A DNA stretch of 56,395 bases from Gammaproteobacteria bacterium HGW-Gammaproteobacteria-4 (GTDB lineage: Bacteria > Pseudomonadota > Gammaproteobacteria > Xanthomonadales > Xanthomonadaceae): positions 1 through 56,395 of the forward strand of contig PGZC01000011.1 in assembly GCA_002839995.1 (NCBI GenBank), read 5' to 3'. Made by a program: the position numbers and the translations under genes. Under the pieces are notes generated by a model that was given only the letters and a program-made list of their open reading frames with translations, searched no databases and was not told the origin of the DNA. Below are positions 20,635 to 30,396 of the stretch, piece after piece; the stretch's first letter is position 1; the number at the start of each line of letters is the position of its first letter.

Positions 20635-23600
20635 TCAGACGGTGTCGCGCTCCGCCGCTTTCGCTGCGGTATGTGCCGCAAACCGCCGCCCGTGCCACAG
20701 GTAGTACATCACCGGGATCAGCAGCATCGAGACAATCGGGGCGGTAATCATGCCGCCGACCATCGGCGCTGCGATACGCCGCATCACGTCCGAGCCGCTG
20801 CCCGCGCCCAGCATGATCGGCAACAGGCCGGCCACCACCACCGCCGCGGTCATCGCTTTGGGCCTGACCCGCATCGCGGCGCCTTCAATCACGGCGTCCA
20901 GCAACCCGGCACGATCGCTGGGATTGTTGCGCATTTGCGACTCGCGCAGGTACACCAGCATCACCACGCCGAACTCGGCAGCGACACCCGCAAGCGCGAT
21001 CAGACCAACGCCAACCGCCACCGACATCTGATAGCCGAGCAGATAAAGCAACCAGAATCCGCCGACCAGCGACAGCGGCACCGCCACCATCACCATCATC
21101 GCCTCGCTGACACTGCGCAACCCCAGGTACAGCAGCACGAACAGGCTGATGAGCGTGATCGGGATGATCACCGCCATGCGCTGCTGCGCGCGCTGCATGA
21201 ACTGATAATGCCCGGCCCAAGCCCAGGAATAGCCAGCCGGCAGCTTTAGTTGCGCGCGCAGCGCCGCTTCGGCCGCACCAACATAGCCACCGATGTCACC
21301 GTCTTTCGCGGTGATGTACACCCAGCCGTTGACGCGCGCATCTTCGCTCTTGATCATGTCCGGGCCGTCCACGATCTGCACGTTGGCCACGTCGCCCAGT
21401 TGCACCTGAATGTCATCGGTGGCCACCAACGGCAGGCCGCGCAATTTCGCCAGCGAGTCGCGGAATTCCTCGGGATAACGCAGATTGACCGGATAACGCT
21501 CGCGCCCTTCGATGGTGCGGGTGACATCCTTGCCGCCGATCGCGATCGCCGCCGCATTCTGGATTTCAGCGATGCTCAGCCCGTAATGTTCGGCCGCACG
21601 ACGGTCGATATCGACATCGATGTAGCGGCCGCTGTAGGTACGATCGGAGAACACCGTCCGGGTAATTTCCAGACTGCCGAGAATGCGTTCGATCTCGCGC
21701 CCGATGCGATCGATCACCTGGCTGTCCGCGCCAGCGATCTTGATCCCGATCGGCGTGTTGATGCCGGTCGTCTGCATGTCGATACGCGCGCGAATCGGCA
21801 TCAACCAGGCGTTGTTGAGGCCAGGTATGCGCACCACATCGTCGAGCTCGCGTTTGATCCCGTCCATGGTCATGCCCGGCCGCCACTGATCGCGGGGCTT
21901 GAGCCGGATGGTCGATTCGATCATTGCCAGCGGAGCCGGATCGGTCGCGGTATCGGCGCGGCCGACCTTGCCGAATACCGTATCGACCTCCGGCACCGTC
22001 TTGATCAGGCGATCGACCTGCTGCAACAACTGATGCGCCTTGCCGACCGAAATGCCGGGCGGCGCCGAGGGCATGTACAGCAGGTCGCCTTCATCCAGAT
22101 CGGGCATGAACTCGCGGCCCAGGTTCGCCCATGGCCACAGCGCGGAAAGCACCAGCACCGCGCCGAGCCCCAGGGTCAGCCACGGCGCGGCCATCGCCCG
22201 GCGAATGATCGGCAGATAGGCATCGGTTAGCCAGCGATTGATCGGGTTGGCCTGCTCGGGGCGGATCTTGCCGCGCACCAGATACGACACCAGCACCGGC
22301 AGCAGGGTGATCGACAGGCCAGCGGCGGCGGCCATGGCGTAGGTCTTGGTGTACGCCAGCGGCGCGAACAGGCGCAGTTCCTGGCCTTCCAGCGCGAATA
22401 CCGGCAGGAAACTCAGCGTGATGATCAGGAGCGAGAAAAACAATGCCGGTCCAACTTCAACCAACGCATTGGCAATCGCCTGCAATCGCCCGCTGGCATC
22501 ATCTCCCAGTCGCTCCAGGTGTTTATGCACGTTTTCGATCATCACGATGGCGGCATCGACCATGGTGCCGATCGCAATCGCAATCCCGCCGAGCGACATG
22601 ATGTTGGCGTTGATGCCCTGCAACCGGATCACCAGAAACGCGGTGAGAATGCCCACCGGCAACGTCAGCAGGATCACCAGCGACGAGCGGAAGTGATACA
22701 GAAACAGGGCGCATACCGCGATGACGACGATGAACTCTTCGATCAGGCGCGTCTTCAGGGTATCCACCGTACGCTCGATCAGTGCCGAACGATCGTAGGT
22801 TTCCACCAGCTCGACGCCATCGGGAAGCCCCGCTTTCAAGGCCTCCAGCTTGTCGCGCACCGCCGTGATCACATCGCGCGCATTGCTGCCGGCGCGCATC
22901 ACCACGATGCCGCCGGCCACTTCGCCTTCGCCGTTGAGGTCCGCAATGCCGCGCCGCGCGGCGGGGCCGATGCGTATTTCCTGCGCCAGGTCGAACAAGG
23001 GCACGCTGGTCAGCGACACGCGGCTGCGCTGCACGTCGATGCTGATCAGGCCGATGTCTTCCAGGGACTGGAGATAGCCGCGCAGGCGCACCATGTATTC
23101 GGCTTCGGCCAGCTCCAGCGCGCCGCCGCCGGACTCCTGATTGGCGTCCCGGATTGCCTGCTCCACCCGATCCAGAGTGACGTAGTAACCACGCAACCGG
23201 TCCGGATCCATCACGATCTGGTATTGCTTGACCATGCCGCCGACGCTGGCGACTTCGGCAACCCCGGGCACCGCCTCCAGCTCGAACTTCAAAAACCAAT
23301 CCTGCAGGGTGCGCAGTTGCGCCAGATCATGCCGCCCGCTGCGATCGACCAATGCGTACTGATACACCCAACCCACGCCGGTGGCGTCCGGGCCGATACT
23401 CGGCACCGCGCCGGGCGGCAACTCCCGGGTTGCCGCGTTGAGGTACTCCAGCACGCGCGAGCGCGCCCAGTACAGATCGGTGCCATCGGCAAAAATCACG
23501 TAGACATACGAGTCGCCGAAAAACGAATAACCACGCACTGCCACCGCGCCGGGGACAGCAAGCATCGCCGTGGACAGCGGATAGGTGACCTGATCCTCGA

Positions 23601-23781
23601 TAACCTGCGGTGCCTGACCGGGCAGACTGACGCGGATGGTCACCTGCACGTCGGTCAGATCCGGGATCGCATCGAGCGGCACGGTCTGCATCGAAAACAA
23701 TCCCGCCAACGCGAGAATTGCCGCGAGCAGCAACACCAGCACGCGATTACCCAACGACCATCGAATCAGCTTTTCGATCAC
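20635..23781 (-). CDS. cusA: CusA-type Cu(I)/Ag(I) efflux RND transporter
   Basis: Inner-membrane heavy-metal-efflux RND pump (proton antiporter) moving Cu(I)/Ag(I) from periplasm or cytoplasm to an outer-membrane channel. The product has 1,048 residues (E. coli CusA 1,047). The three metal-binding methionines of CusA are all present in context: LLYMPS, PLAMIEST and ARIDMQTTG. So are the proton-relay residues: D in GTMVDAAIVMIEN, E in VAAEFGVVML and K in RVRPKAMT. Twelve membrane segments are expected. Gene order is cusB then cusA, 66 bases apart. No CusC-type channel or CusF is seen nearby. The Met triad favours Cu/Ag over Zn/Co/Cd; the symbol is by similarity. Confidence 0.92.
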   Translation of the reverse strand: MIEKLIRWSLGNRVLVLLLAAILALAGLFSMQTVPLDAIPDLTDVQVTIRVSLPGQAPQVIEDQVTYPLSTAMLAVPGAVAVRGYSFFGDSYVYVIFADGTDLYWARSRVLEYLNAATRELPPGAVPSIGPDATGVGWVYQYALVDRSGRHDLAQLRTLQDWFLKFELEAVPGVAEVASVGGMVKQYQIVMDPDRLRGYYVTLDRVEQAIRDANQESGGGALELAEAEYMVRLRGYLQSLEDIGLISIDVQRSRVSLTSVPLFDLAQEIRIGPAARRGIADLNGEGEVAGGIVVMRAGSNARDVITAVRDKLEALKAGLPDGVELVETYDRSALIERTVDTLKTRLIEEFIVVIAVCALFLYHFRSSLVILLTLPVGILTAFLVIRLQGINANIMSLGGIAIAIGTMVDAAIVMIENVHKHLERLGDDASGRLQAIANALVEVGPALFFSLLIITLSFLPVFALEGQELRLFAPLAYTKTYAMAAAAGLSITLLPVLVSYLVRGKIRPEQANPINRWLTDAYLPIIRRAMAAPWLTLGLGAVLVLSALWPWANLGREFMPDLDEGDLLYMPSAPPGISVGKAHQLLQQVDRLIKTVPEVDTVFGKVGRADTATDPAPLAMIESTIRLKPRDQWRPGMTMDGIKRELDDVVRIPGLNNAWLMPIRARIDMQTTGINTPIGIKIAGADSQVIDRIGREIERILGSLEITRTVFSDRTYSGRYIDVDIDRRAAEHYGLSIAEIQNAAAIAIGGKDVTRTIEGRERYPVNLRYPEEFRDSLAKLRGLPLVATDDIQVQLGDVANVQIVDGPDMIKSEDARVNGWVYITAKDGDIGGYVGAAEAALRAQLKLPAGYSWAWAGHYQFMQRAQQRMAVIIPITLISLFVLLYLGLRSVSEAMMVMVAVPLSLVGGFWLLYLLGYQMSVAVGVGLIALAGVAAEFGVVMLVYLRESQMRNNPSDRAGLLDAVIEGAAMRVRPKAMTAAVVVAGLLPIMLGAGSGSDVMRRIAAPMVGGMITAPIVSMLLIPVMYYLWHGRRFAAHTAAKAAERDTV

Positions 23782-23847
23782 AAGCTTTCACTCACTGCGT
23801 GATGCGGGCCGACTCGCGCCAGGCGCCGACAGGGGGTACGATCCGGC

Positions 23848-25194
23848 TCAATGCGTATGCGGCGCCGCGCCGAGTCGCGCCAACCCGGCCAGACGGTTGC
23901 TTTCCGAGTCGAGCAGAAATTGCCCGGAAACCACCACGGTTTCGTCGCCGCCCAACCCGGACAGCACCACCATGCGATCGCCGATCTCCTCGCCAAGCCG
24001 CACCGCCACGGGGACGAAGCTGCCGTCGTCGCGGCGCAGCACCACGCGCGGGCCAGCCTGGGTACGGATTACCGCTTCGGCCGGCACGCTCACCGCGTCT
24101 TCCAGCAATTCACCCTTGATCTGGACTTCCGAGAACATGCCCTGGGTCAGTCCTTCCTCGCCGGTATCGAAGCGCAGGCGCACCTCCAACGTGCGCGTGG
24201 TATAGCCAACCGGCGGCTCCACGCGCGTGATCCGGCCGGTAAATACGTTATCGGGGAATGATTTGACGCGCATCTCGGCTTCCTGCCCGTCGCGCACCCA
24301 GCCCCACTGGGTTTCGTATATTTCGGCGATCACCTCGATCGCACGCGAATTGGTGCCGAGGCTGTAGATCATCATGCCGTCGGTGACCGCCATACCGACT
24401 TCACCGCGACGTATGAATACGAATCCATCCTGCGGCGCATACACCTGCGCCGGCAGTCGCGGCTCGGCGCCACCTTGCAACTGAGCGATCTGGCTGGCAT
24501 CGAGGCCGTGCTCGCTCAGACGCGACACCAGGCTCAGCGCCTCGTCGCGGCGACCGCCGGACATTGCCGCCTGATACTCCGCCTCCAGCGCAAACAACTC
24601 GTCCGAGCCGATACTGAACAGCAGCTCGCCGCTGCTCACACGGTCGCCTTCCTTCTTGTCCGACAACGTCAACACGGTGCCGGCCGTCGGCGGCGAGATA
24701 TTGCGCCGGGCGGTGGGATCGATGCGCGAGATTTTCCCGACGGTGCGTATCTGGCGACGCAAATCGCCGCGCACGACCTTCTCCACCCGCACGCCGATGT
24801 TGTTGCGCACTGCGGGATCGATCCGGATCGCCGCCCCGCTCGGCTTGTGTTCGGCGACCTGCGCGCCGTGCTCGTGCGCCGAATCGTCGCGAGCGGAATC
24901 CGCGGTGCCAGCAGAGATTGCCTGCTTGACCAGATCCATGCCGCAGATCGGGCACTCGCCCTCGTGGTCGGACACGATGTGCGAATGCATCGGGCACACG
25001 TACGAAACCTCGTCATCGCCCAGAATCGACGGACTGCCAGCCGACGGCGCAGGCGACATCGACGCGCTCGTCGCCAGTGTCACTGCGGGCCCGGGTCGCT
25101 CGCTGGAATGGGTGCCGGAGCGGTCATACACGCCCGCGAGATACGCCGCCAACGCAACCAGCGCGCACAACGCGGTGATTTTCATCGAATTCAT
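23848..25194 (-). CDS. cusB: CusB-type periplasmic adaptor with N-terminal heavy-metal-binding domain
   Basis: Membrane-fusion subunit linking CusA to an outer-membrane channel. The product has 448 residues from ATG 25194, chosen for the GGGGGAG site just upstream and because it starts a signal anchor (MNSMKITALCALVALAAYLAG). A short metal-binding module follows at about 65-88: YVCPMHSHI...CPICGMDL, with Cys67, Met69, His70, Cys81, Cys84 and Met86, as in many HMBD-containing CusB-like adaptors. The usual barrel-sandwich hybrid and beta-barrel domains come after (ISPPTAGTVLTL, YAPQDGFVFI, RVEPPVGYTTRT). The C-terminus ends in HTH. It follows the copper-oxidase cassettes on the same strand but is separated by a terminator and a repeat. 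Confidence 0.9.
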   Translation of the reverse strand: MNSMKITALCALVALAAYLAGVYDRSGTHSSERPGPAVTLATSASMSPAPSAGSPSILGDDEVSYVCPMHSHIVSDHEGECPICGMDLVKQAISAGTADSARDDSAHEHGAQVAEHKPSGAAIRIDPAVRNNIGVRVEKVVRGDLRRQIRTVGKISRIDPTARRNISPPTAGTVLTLSDKKEGDRVSSGELLFSIGSDELFALEAEYQAAMSGGRRDEALSLVSRLSEHGLDASQIAQLQGGAEPRLPAQVYAPQDGFVFIRRGEVGMAVTDGMMIYSLGTNSRAIEVIAEIYETQWGWVRDGQEAEMRVKSFPDNVFTGRITRVEPPVGYTTRTLEVRLRFDTGEEGLTQGMFSEVQIKGELLEDAVSVPAEAVIRTQAGPRVVLRRDDGSFVPVAVRLGEEIGDRMVVLSGLGGDETVVVSGQFLLDSESNRLAGLARLGAAPHTH

Positions 25195-25349
25195 TGCACT
25201 CCCCCGTCGCCGCATGCCTACTGAAACCATGACCGCTGAGCGTACACCTCACAAGAGGCATATTGCCGCAACCAATGCTACACAAGCGCCGTGCGTTGTG
25301 CCGGCAGCGAACACCGACGGCGCGGATATTCATTGCGATGCCTCGCCCA

Positions 25350-25418
25350 GTCGCCCACAGGGTGGGCTCCTACAGTGAGCGCCACCGCGATTATGTAGGA
25401 GCCCACCCTGTGGGCGAC
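25350..25418. repeat. REP-type inverted pair, copy next to proximal cassette
   Basis: Arms at 25350-25373 and 25395-25418 are 24-base reverse complements. The 21-base loop and the next 57 bases are almost identical to those at 30301-30426, at the end of the distal cassette. Confidence 0.9.
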
Positions 25419-25445
25419 CTGCGCAAGCCACCGCAACGAACACGA

Positions 25446-25475
25446 CGAAGCCCCGCCGTTGCCGGAGGGGCTTCG
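25446..25475 (-). terminator. Terminator of the proximal oxidase cassette
   Basis: CGAAGCCCC / GGGGCTTCG arms enclose a GC-rich inner stem, 21 bases beyond the stop at 25497. The same hairpin, nearly base for base, ends the distal cassette at 30397-30426. Confidence 0.8.
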
Positions 25476-25496
25476 AATTACCGCTGTGTAACCTGA

Positions 25497-27377
25497 TCAA
25501 TGCAACGAGAACACCGCCACATCATGATGGAACGGGTCGAACTGGTACACCTTCAGGCGCATGGTCGGCTCGAAGTTCATCTGGACTTCGATGTTCATGC
25601 GGCTGGGCGTACCGTCGGCCTGCACCGGTGGCACGAACGTCGGCGAGCCCACCGGCGGACCGGCGTTCACCCAGAAGTGCACGCGACCGAAGGTGAAGAA
25701 GCAGCCCGAGCCCAGTTGCGGATCGGCGTTGATGTCCGGATTGCGCGGGCTTGCCTCAAGATGCTCATCGGTACCGCCCCGATCGATCGGGAATATCGGC
25801 TCGCCGGTGTCCTCGTCGATCACGGTGGTCGGATCGGTGAACTGGAACTGATTCTCCCAACCGCGCCAACCGCCGAAGTCGACGTTCACATAGGCGTGGT
25901 AGTAATGATCGCCATTGAGCAAGGTTGCCTTGTACTCGAACGGCCGGGTTTCCCAGTCGTGCAGACTGAACGAGTTGGCGCTCTTGTCGATCTCCGGGCC
26001 CAGGCCGCTGCCCTGCCCGATCACCTTCTCCGGCATCTCGCCGTAGATGGTGTTGTTGACGTACAACAACGTCACCTGCGAGTCCGGATCGGCGGTTACC
26101 CCCGACGGCAGCTTGCGGCGCGTGAGCCATTGCAGATACGACTCGCGCAACTCCGCGATCATCGGGGCCACCGCAGCGGGGTTGCTGAAGTGATTACCTT
26201 GCACCTGCCCCTTGAGCGCGCGCAGGATATTCCACATGCGCTTGGGTGGGGCCAGATCGCCGATCTTGGCGATCGCGGCTTCCTTGGCGGCCTGGTTCAG
26301 GCGCGGATTGACGCCGAATACCTCCTGTTCCATCTGCAGCAGGGTGATGCGCGCCGGCTGCAACTGCGAGTTGATCGGGAATATCTTGGTGGCGTTCTCG
26401 ATCACCTGCACCCGCGGCGGATGGATGCGCCAACCCCAGTGATAGACCAGGCTCCAGTGGCTGCCCGGCGCCTGCTTGATCTTCACCGTATAGCGCGTGC
26501 CTTCCTTGAGCATCGGGAAGAACGACTGATCCATGGCCACGCCGGCACTGCGCGCGCGGATCGGCAGAAACTCGTCGGCCTCCGCTGGCGAATCGAAATA
26601 CATGATGAACGGCGAGAAGTCCTCGATGCCGTTTTGCAGGATGTTGACGTGGTAGGTGATGGTGAACGGCACGTCCAGCACCTGCGACGGGTCGATCATC
26701 GAGGTGTCGGACTCGATGAACTCGCCGTAGTAGACCATGTTGACGTCGACGTTGCCGCCGATCTTCTGATGTGTCACCGGGTCGAAGATCGGCTGCACCA
26801 CCTTGTTCTTCAACGGCCCGTTGTAGTGCAGCAGCGGCATGCCCTGATAGGCACGATTCTTGAGGTAGGCGGGACTCAGCGGGTTGCCCTCGATGATGTC
26901 GAGGGCATTGTCGATCGCCCTTTTCAACGGGATCGCGCCGCCTGGGCCATGATTGTGTCCCTGCCCGGGCCCGCTTTGCGCGACCCGCTCGATGGCGACG
27001 ATCTGCGCCAGCAGATCCTCGATCGGCGACTCGCGACGGATTGTCTTCACCGTCACCGGGCCATCGTGCAGGTTGTACCTGCCATCGGGCGTCGATGGCA
27101 AGGTATTGGGCAATTCGGTGCCGTCCGGCAAACGATAATTTTCGTACACCGTCGGCAGGAAGTTGGTGCCCGGCGGATCGTTGACGTTGCTGCCTGGCGG
27201 GAACATGCCCTCAGCAGTCTCGATGCGCCAGCCGCCCGGAATCGGGGCGACCAGGATGGTATCGAGGGCGGGTTTGGGTTGCGACTGTGGATGCTGGGCG
27301 TAGGCGCCGGCCGCGAGGCCGAGGCCGATCGCCAGCGCCGCCGATGTTCTGGCCAAAGACGATGTGATCGTACGCAT
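25497..27377 (-). CDS. Secreted protein of unknown family, proximal cassette copy
   Basis: The product has 626 residues with a clear Sec signal peptide (MRTITSSLARTSAALAIGLG, cleavage near AYA-QH). I do not recognise the family. It is about two-thirds identical by eye to the 623-residue product at 30448-32319. Shared blocks include FLPTVYENYRLP, LLHYNGPLK, TYHVNIL, HWSLxYHWGWRIHPPRVQV, LYVNNTIYGE, FTDPTTVIDE, GGTDEHLEA, LGSGCFFTFGR and the extreme C-terminus YQFDPFHHDVAVFSLH. Only one cysteine is conserved (LGSGCFF) and there is no CxxCH haem motif. The many conserved histidines could bind metal. Start ATG 27377 has GGAGG upstream. It is the last gene of an oxidase-SCO-unknown cassette, 92 bases after the SCO-like gene, so a role with the multicopper oxidase is likely but unproven. 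Confidence 0.85.
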   Translation of the reverse strand: MRTITSSLARTSAALAIGLGLAAGAYAQHPQSQPKPALDTILVAPIPGGWRIETAEGMFPPGSNVNDPPGTNFLPTVYENYRLPDGTELPNTLPSTPDGRYNLHDGPVTVKTIRRESPIEDLLAQIVAIERVAQSGPGQGHNHGPGGAIPLKRAIDNALDIIEGNPLSPAYLKNRAYQGMPLLHYNGPLKNKVVQPIFDPVTHQKIGGNVDVNMVYYGEFIESDTSMIDPSQVLDVPFTITYHVNILQNGIEDFSPFIMYFDSPAEADEFLPIRARSAGVAMDQSFFPMLKEGTRYTVKIKQAPGSHWSLVYHWGWRIHPPRVQVIENATKIFPINSQLQPARITLLQMEQEVFGVNPRLNQAAKEAAIAKIGDLAPPKRMWNILRALKGQVQGNHFSNPAAVAPMIAELRESYLQWLTRRKLPSGVTADPDSQVTLLYVNNTIYGEMPEKVIGQGSGLGPEIDKSANSFSLHDWETRPFEYKATLLNGDHYYHAYVNVDFGGWRGWENQFQFTDPTTVIDEDTGEPIFPIDRGGTDEHLEASPRNPDINADPQLGSGCFFTFGRVHFWVNAGPPVGSPTFVPPVQADGTPSRMNIEVQMNFEPTMRLKVYQFDPFHHDVAVFSLH

Positions 27378-27469
27378 GGTATTTCACTCCCTCCGTTGCC
27401 GCAGGCAGCGCAAGCCGCCTCGACGCGGGATCATTGGTTGTAGGCAAGTTTCGCGATGGGCCGTGCTGT

Positions 27470-28102
27470 TCATGTCTGGTAACTGCGCATGTCCAACAGG
27501 CGCTCCTTGTGATACTTGCCGGTGCTCAGCATGGCCACCGCCTCGGCGATGAAAATCGGCTGCACCCGGGCCGGCTTGGTCAGCCAGCGACCGGTGCGTT
27601 GGTTGCCGATCCACGCGGTGCCATGGACGCTGCCCATCACACTGAAGGCCGCCAATATCTGGCGGATCGCCGCAGGATCGCCGTTGATGAATTTCCAGCG
27701 TGCGCCCTTGGCTTCTGCGAATTCCTTCAGTTGCTGTGCGCTATCGACTTCCGGCTTGGTGGTGATCGTGTAGATAAACACGTCGTTGTTCAGCCGTTCG
27801 CCCAGCATCTCCTGTACCTTGATCAGGTTGTCGATGATCGGATAGATCCGCTCGCCGTCCAGCGAGGCAAAACTCAACAACACCACCTTGTCCTGGATCA
27901 GGTTCTCGTAGAACCAGAACTTCTGTCCATGCTGGTCCTGAACCAACGCCTGCGGGAAACGCTCGGCGTGCGGACCCACGGTGGGGCGCTCGCAGCGCAG
28001 CAACATCGGATTGCCTTCTTCGGCTACCGGGGCCGTTGCGGCCAACGCCGCTACCGGAAGGCCCAGCCCCAATGCCGTCACTACAGTTCTTCTGCTGTTC
28101 AT
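27470..28102 (-). CDS. SCO1/SenC-like thioredoxin-fold protein lacking CxxxC, proximal copy
   Basis: The product has 210 residues, starting with a Tat-like signal (MNSRRTVVTALGLGLPVAAL). The fold resembles SCO/SenC copper chaperones: ALVQDQHGQKFWFYENLIQDKVVLLSFAS, then a helix-strand pattern ending in a TKPARVQP segment. Where SCO proteins carry the copper-binding CxxxC after that strand, this protein reads SFASLDGERIYP (about 77-88), with no cysteine. The only cysteine is Cys37. It therefore cannot bind Cu or act as a thiol reductase in the normal way. It lies 45 bases after the oxidase gene. Assignment to the SCO-like fold is by pattern; the partner role is inferred. Confidence 0.8.
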   Translation of the reverse strand: MNSRRTVVTALGLGLPVAALAATAPVAEEGNPMLLRCERPTVGPHAERFPQALVQDQHGQKFWFYENLIQDKVVLLSFASLDGERIYPIIDNLIKVQEMLGERLNNDVFIYTITTKPEVDSAQQLKEFAEAKGARWKFINGDPAAIRQILAAFSVMGSVHGTAWIGNQRTGRWLTKPARVQPIFIAEAVAMLSTGKYHKERLLDMRSYQT

Positions 28103-28147
28103 CGTTAGACTCCTCGTGCCTGTTCGGGTATCGACGCGATGGGAAAA

Positions 28148-29827
28148 TCAGGGCTGGATCGACCAGCTCAACATCATCGCGTTGTCCTCGTGCACGTTGT
28201 TGTGGCAATGGATGACGTAGCGACCGAGAAAATCGTCGAAGCGGTAGAACACGCGCACGTCGTCGCCGGGGCCGACGCTCCAGACATCCTTGCGCGATTT
28301 CGCCACGCCGGTCGGTGGGCGGCCGTTCCAGGTCAGGGTCTGCGCTTCCTCGAAGTGGATATGCACCGGATGCGACCAGGTTGCGCCGGCATTGCGGAAG
28401 CGCCAGATCTCGGCGGTGCCCTGCTTGGGGAAGGCCGAGATGATGGTCGGATCCATGAACGAACCGTTGACCGTCCACAAGCCCATGTCGTGGTCGAACA
28501 CCCATTCGCGCTCGGTCACCACCTCGCTCAGATCGACCTGCGGCAGCGCACGCAGGAAGTCCGGCACCCGGCTGTTGTCCACCGTATTGACGTCCAGCAC
28601 GCGGAACTGCATCACCGGCATCGGCACGTCCAGATGGCGCCCGGTCGGACCCTGGCCGTTGACCTGTTCCAGCACATTGACCAGATTGACGGTGTGGCCG
28701 CGATCGCCCGAGAAGTCGACGATGGTGTCGAAGCGATTGGCTGGACCGAGCAACAGGCTGGTGACATCCACCGGCGCCTCCAGCAGATTGCCATCGTTGG
28801 CGATCGTGAAGAAATGGCGGCCGTCCTCGAATGCCAGCTCGTAGAAACGCGACGGGCCACCATCGAGGAAACGCAGGCGGTACTTGCGCGGCTCCACCTC
28901 GATGTAGGGGAAAGCCTTGCGGTTGACCGTGATGATGTCGCCCAGGTGGCCATCGGTGTTGAACACGTTGTAGGTCGGATGCCCGGCGAACTGCGTGCCC
29001 GGGTTGCCGAAGCGGACATCGTGCAGGATGAAGTACAGATCGTATTGCCCGTATCCGCCCGGCAAACGCAATGCGGATTCGCGCGGGTCGTTCTCGTCGC
29101 CGGTGTCGATGTGGTCGTAGAAGATCGCCATCGACGAAAGGCCCGCGTACACGTTGGTGGCGGTGAAATCGAGCATGTGATCGTGATACCACAGGCTGGC
29201 CAACGCTTCGTTGGGGTCATTGCGGGCGTAGATGATCGGGTAGTGGTGATCCCAGAACTCGCCGGGTCCGAAGAAGTCCATCGGATTGCCGTCGCTCTCG
29301 CTGGCCACGTGCGCGTTGTGCAGGTGCGTGGTGACGTACGGAAGGCCGAATGGAATCAGTGCGTCTTCGACCGAGGGCAGGTCGTTGAAGCGGCGCACGA
29401 AGGCGTGCTCGCCGTAGGTGGCGACCAGGGTCTCGCCAGGGGTCGCGCCGTTCCACAACCACGCCAGCGAACCCAGGCCGTCGCTGGTGATCGCGGTGAG
29501 TTCATCGTGGTAGTTCCAGCGCCCCTCGGTCTGATGTTGAACGTAGAACCTGGTCGGCAAGAACTCGTTGAAGCGCTGGTGATTGGCCGGGTTCGGTGCC
29601 GGGTTGAGTGAAGCCGGATCGACCGGCGACATCGCCGGCGGAATGTAGATCTGCTGCGTGTACACGCTCACCGGCGGGCTGAGCGGCTCTGTTTCCGGGG
29701 TTCGTAAACCTTCGGGCCTGCACAGTTGCGCCTGTGCGACGCGGGGCAGCATGCTGCCGCCGAAGATGGCGGGCGTTGTCGCAAGCGCGGCGACGCCACC
29801 TTTCAGTACGTCTCGTCTTTTGGCCAT
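28148..29827 (-). CDS. Tat-exported multicopper oxidase (CotA/bilirubin-oxidase-like), proximal copy
   Basis: The product has 559 residues. The Tat signal MAKRRDVLKGG is followed by a hydrophobic stretch ending near VAQA. Three cupredoxin domains carry all four copper-ligand motifs: HLHNAH (168-173), WYHDHM (213-218), HPVHIHF, and HCHNNVHEDNAMM (540-552). In the last, Cys541, His546 and Met551 correspond to the type-1 ligands of CotA (Cys492, His497, Met502). There is no CueO-like Met-rich insert. The enzyme should oxidise a phenolic, metal or tetrapyrrole substrate while reducing O2 to water; the substrate is unknown. First gene of its cassette, with a leader of several hundred bases and a dyad at 30159-30175. 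Confidence 0.92.
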   Translation of the reverse strand: MAKRRDVLKGGVAALATTPAIFGGSMLPRVAQAQLCRPEGLRTPETEPLSPPVSVYTQQIYIPPAMSPVDPASLNPAPNPANHQRFNEFLPTRFYVQHQTEGRWNYHDELTAITSDGLGSLAWLWNGATPGETLVATYGEHAFVRRFNDLPSVEDALIPFGLPYVTTHLHNAHVASESDGNPMDFFGPGEFWDHHYPIIYARNDPNEALASLWYHDHMLDFTATNVYAGLSSMAIFYDHIDTGDENDPRESALRLPGGYGQYDLYFILHDVRFGNPGTQFAGHPTYNVFNTDGHLGDIITVNRKAFPYIEVEPRKYRLRFLDGGPSRFYELAFEDGRHFFTIANDGNLLEAPVDVTSLLLGPANRFDTIVDFSGDRGHTVNLVNVLEQVNGQGPTGRHLDVPMPVMQFRVLDVNTVDNSRVPDFLRALPQVDLSEVVTEREWVFDHDMGLWTVNGSFMDPTIISAFPKQGTAEIWRFRNAGATWSHPVHIHFEEAQTLTWNGRPPTGVAKSRKDVWSVGPGDDVRVFYRFDDFLGRYVIHCHNNVHEDNAMMLSWSIQP

Positions 29828-29897
29828 TGCTCGAGTGCTCCTGTGTCACTGGAAGTGATGTCGATTCCAGTACACGGAGGTGTCGGTTCCGCACCAA

Positions 29898-29916
29898 CGC
29901 CGGACGCAGTCCGGCG
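29898..29916 (-). promoter_or_regulatory. Leader hairpin of proximal oxidase cassette
   Basis: Arms CGCCGGAC / GTCCGGCG with a 3-base loop lie about 70 bases before the oxidase start. The distal cassette has a longer hairpin at a similar place. It could affect mRNA stability or translation. Confidence 0.45.
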
Positions 29917-30158
29917 CTGACAACGGCAAGGACGTGGCTACGGCGAGCATGCAACGGCAAAACGTGCGTGGTGGCAATGGATGTCATCGGTGAAGCACGA
30001 GCGCGGTGGTTGTGATCAGTCCGTCGGGCCTGTACTCCAAGCCCGGAATCACGGTCGCTGCCGCTCCATGCAGGTCGCGGTCTCCCCCGCTCCCCTACTA
30101 CCAGTTCGACTCCCGATCGGGGCGGATGGATGGTGAATCTGTGCGTGGAGCCCCGACG

Positions 30159-30175
30159 TGCGGCAATTTGTCGCA
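30159..30175. promoter_or_regulatory. RegA/RegR-like dyad upstream of proximal cassette
   Basis: TGCGGCAATTTGTCGCA is a 17-base dyad with one mismatched pair. As I recall the RegR/ActR/PrrA family consensus (GNGRCRTTNNGNCGC), it differs at one position. It lies about 340 bases before the oxidase start. A close copy is at 35118-35134, upstream of the distal cassette. The match to a named regulator is inference. Confidence 0.5.
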
Positions 30176-30300
30176 CTGAACGGCGAAAGTAAGTGATAGC
30201 CGTCACATTCATCGAGATATTTATTTGACATTCAGGCCCAATCATGAGCCAACAAATGCCCCCCGTCCGTAGTGGACGGCAATAGCGAACGCTGCGCTCG

Positions 30301-30369
30301 GTCGCCCACAGGGTGGGCTCCTACAGTGAGCGCCACCGCGATTATGTAGGAGCCCACCCTGTGGGCGAC
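30301..30369. repeat. REP-type inverted pair, copy next to distal cassette
   Basis: 24-base arms at 30301-30324 and 30346-30369. The loop is identical to that of the 25350-25418 copy, and near-identity continues through the terminator. Confidence 0.9.
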
Positions 30370-30396
30370 CCGCGCAAGCCACCGCAACGAAAACGA

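Larger units (their letters stand above)
25195..25496. other. Intergenic region between cusB and the oxidase cassette
   Basis: This 302-bp gap has no gene. It contains a REP-type pair (25350-25418), the cassette terminator (25446-25475) and, to the left, the presumed cusB promoter, which I could not place. Confidence 0.7.

Noticed and set aside
27470-28102. Genuine copper-donating SCO1 protein
   Set aside because: The fold pattern fits, but the CxxxC metal site is absent in this copy and its paralogue, so that function is not claimed.
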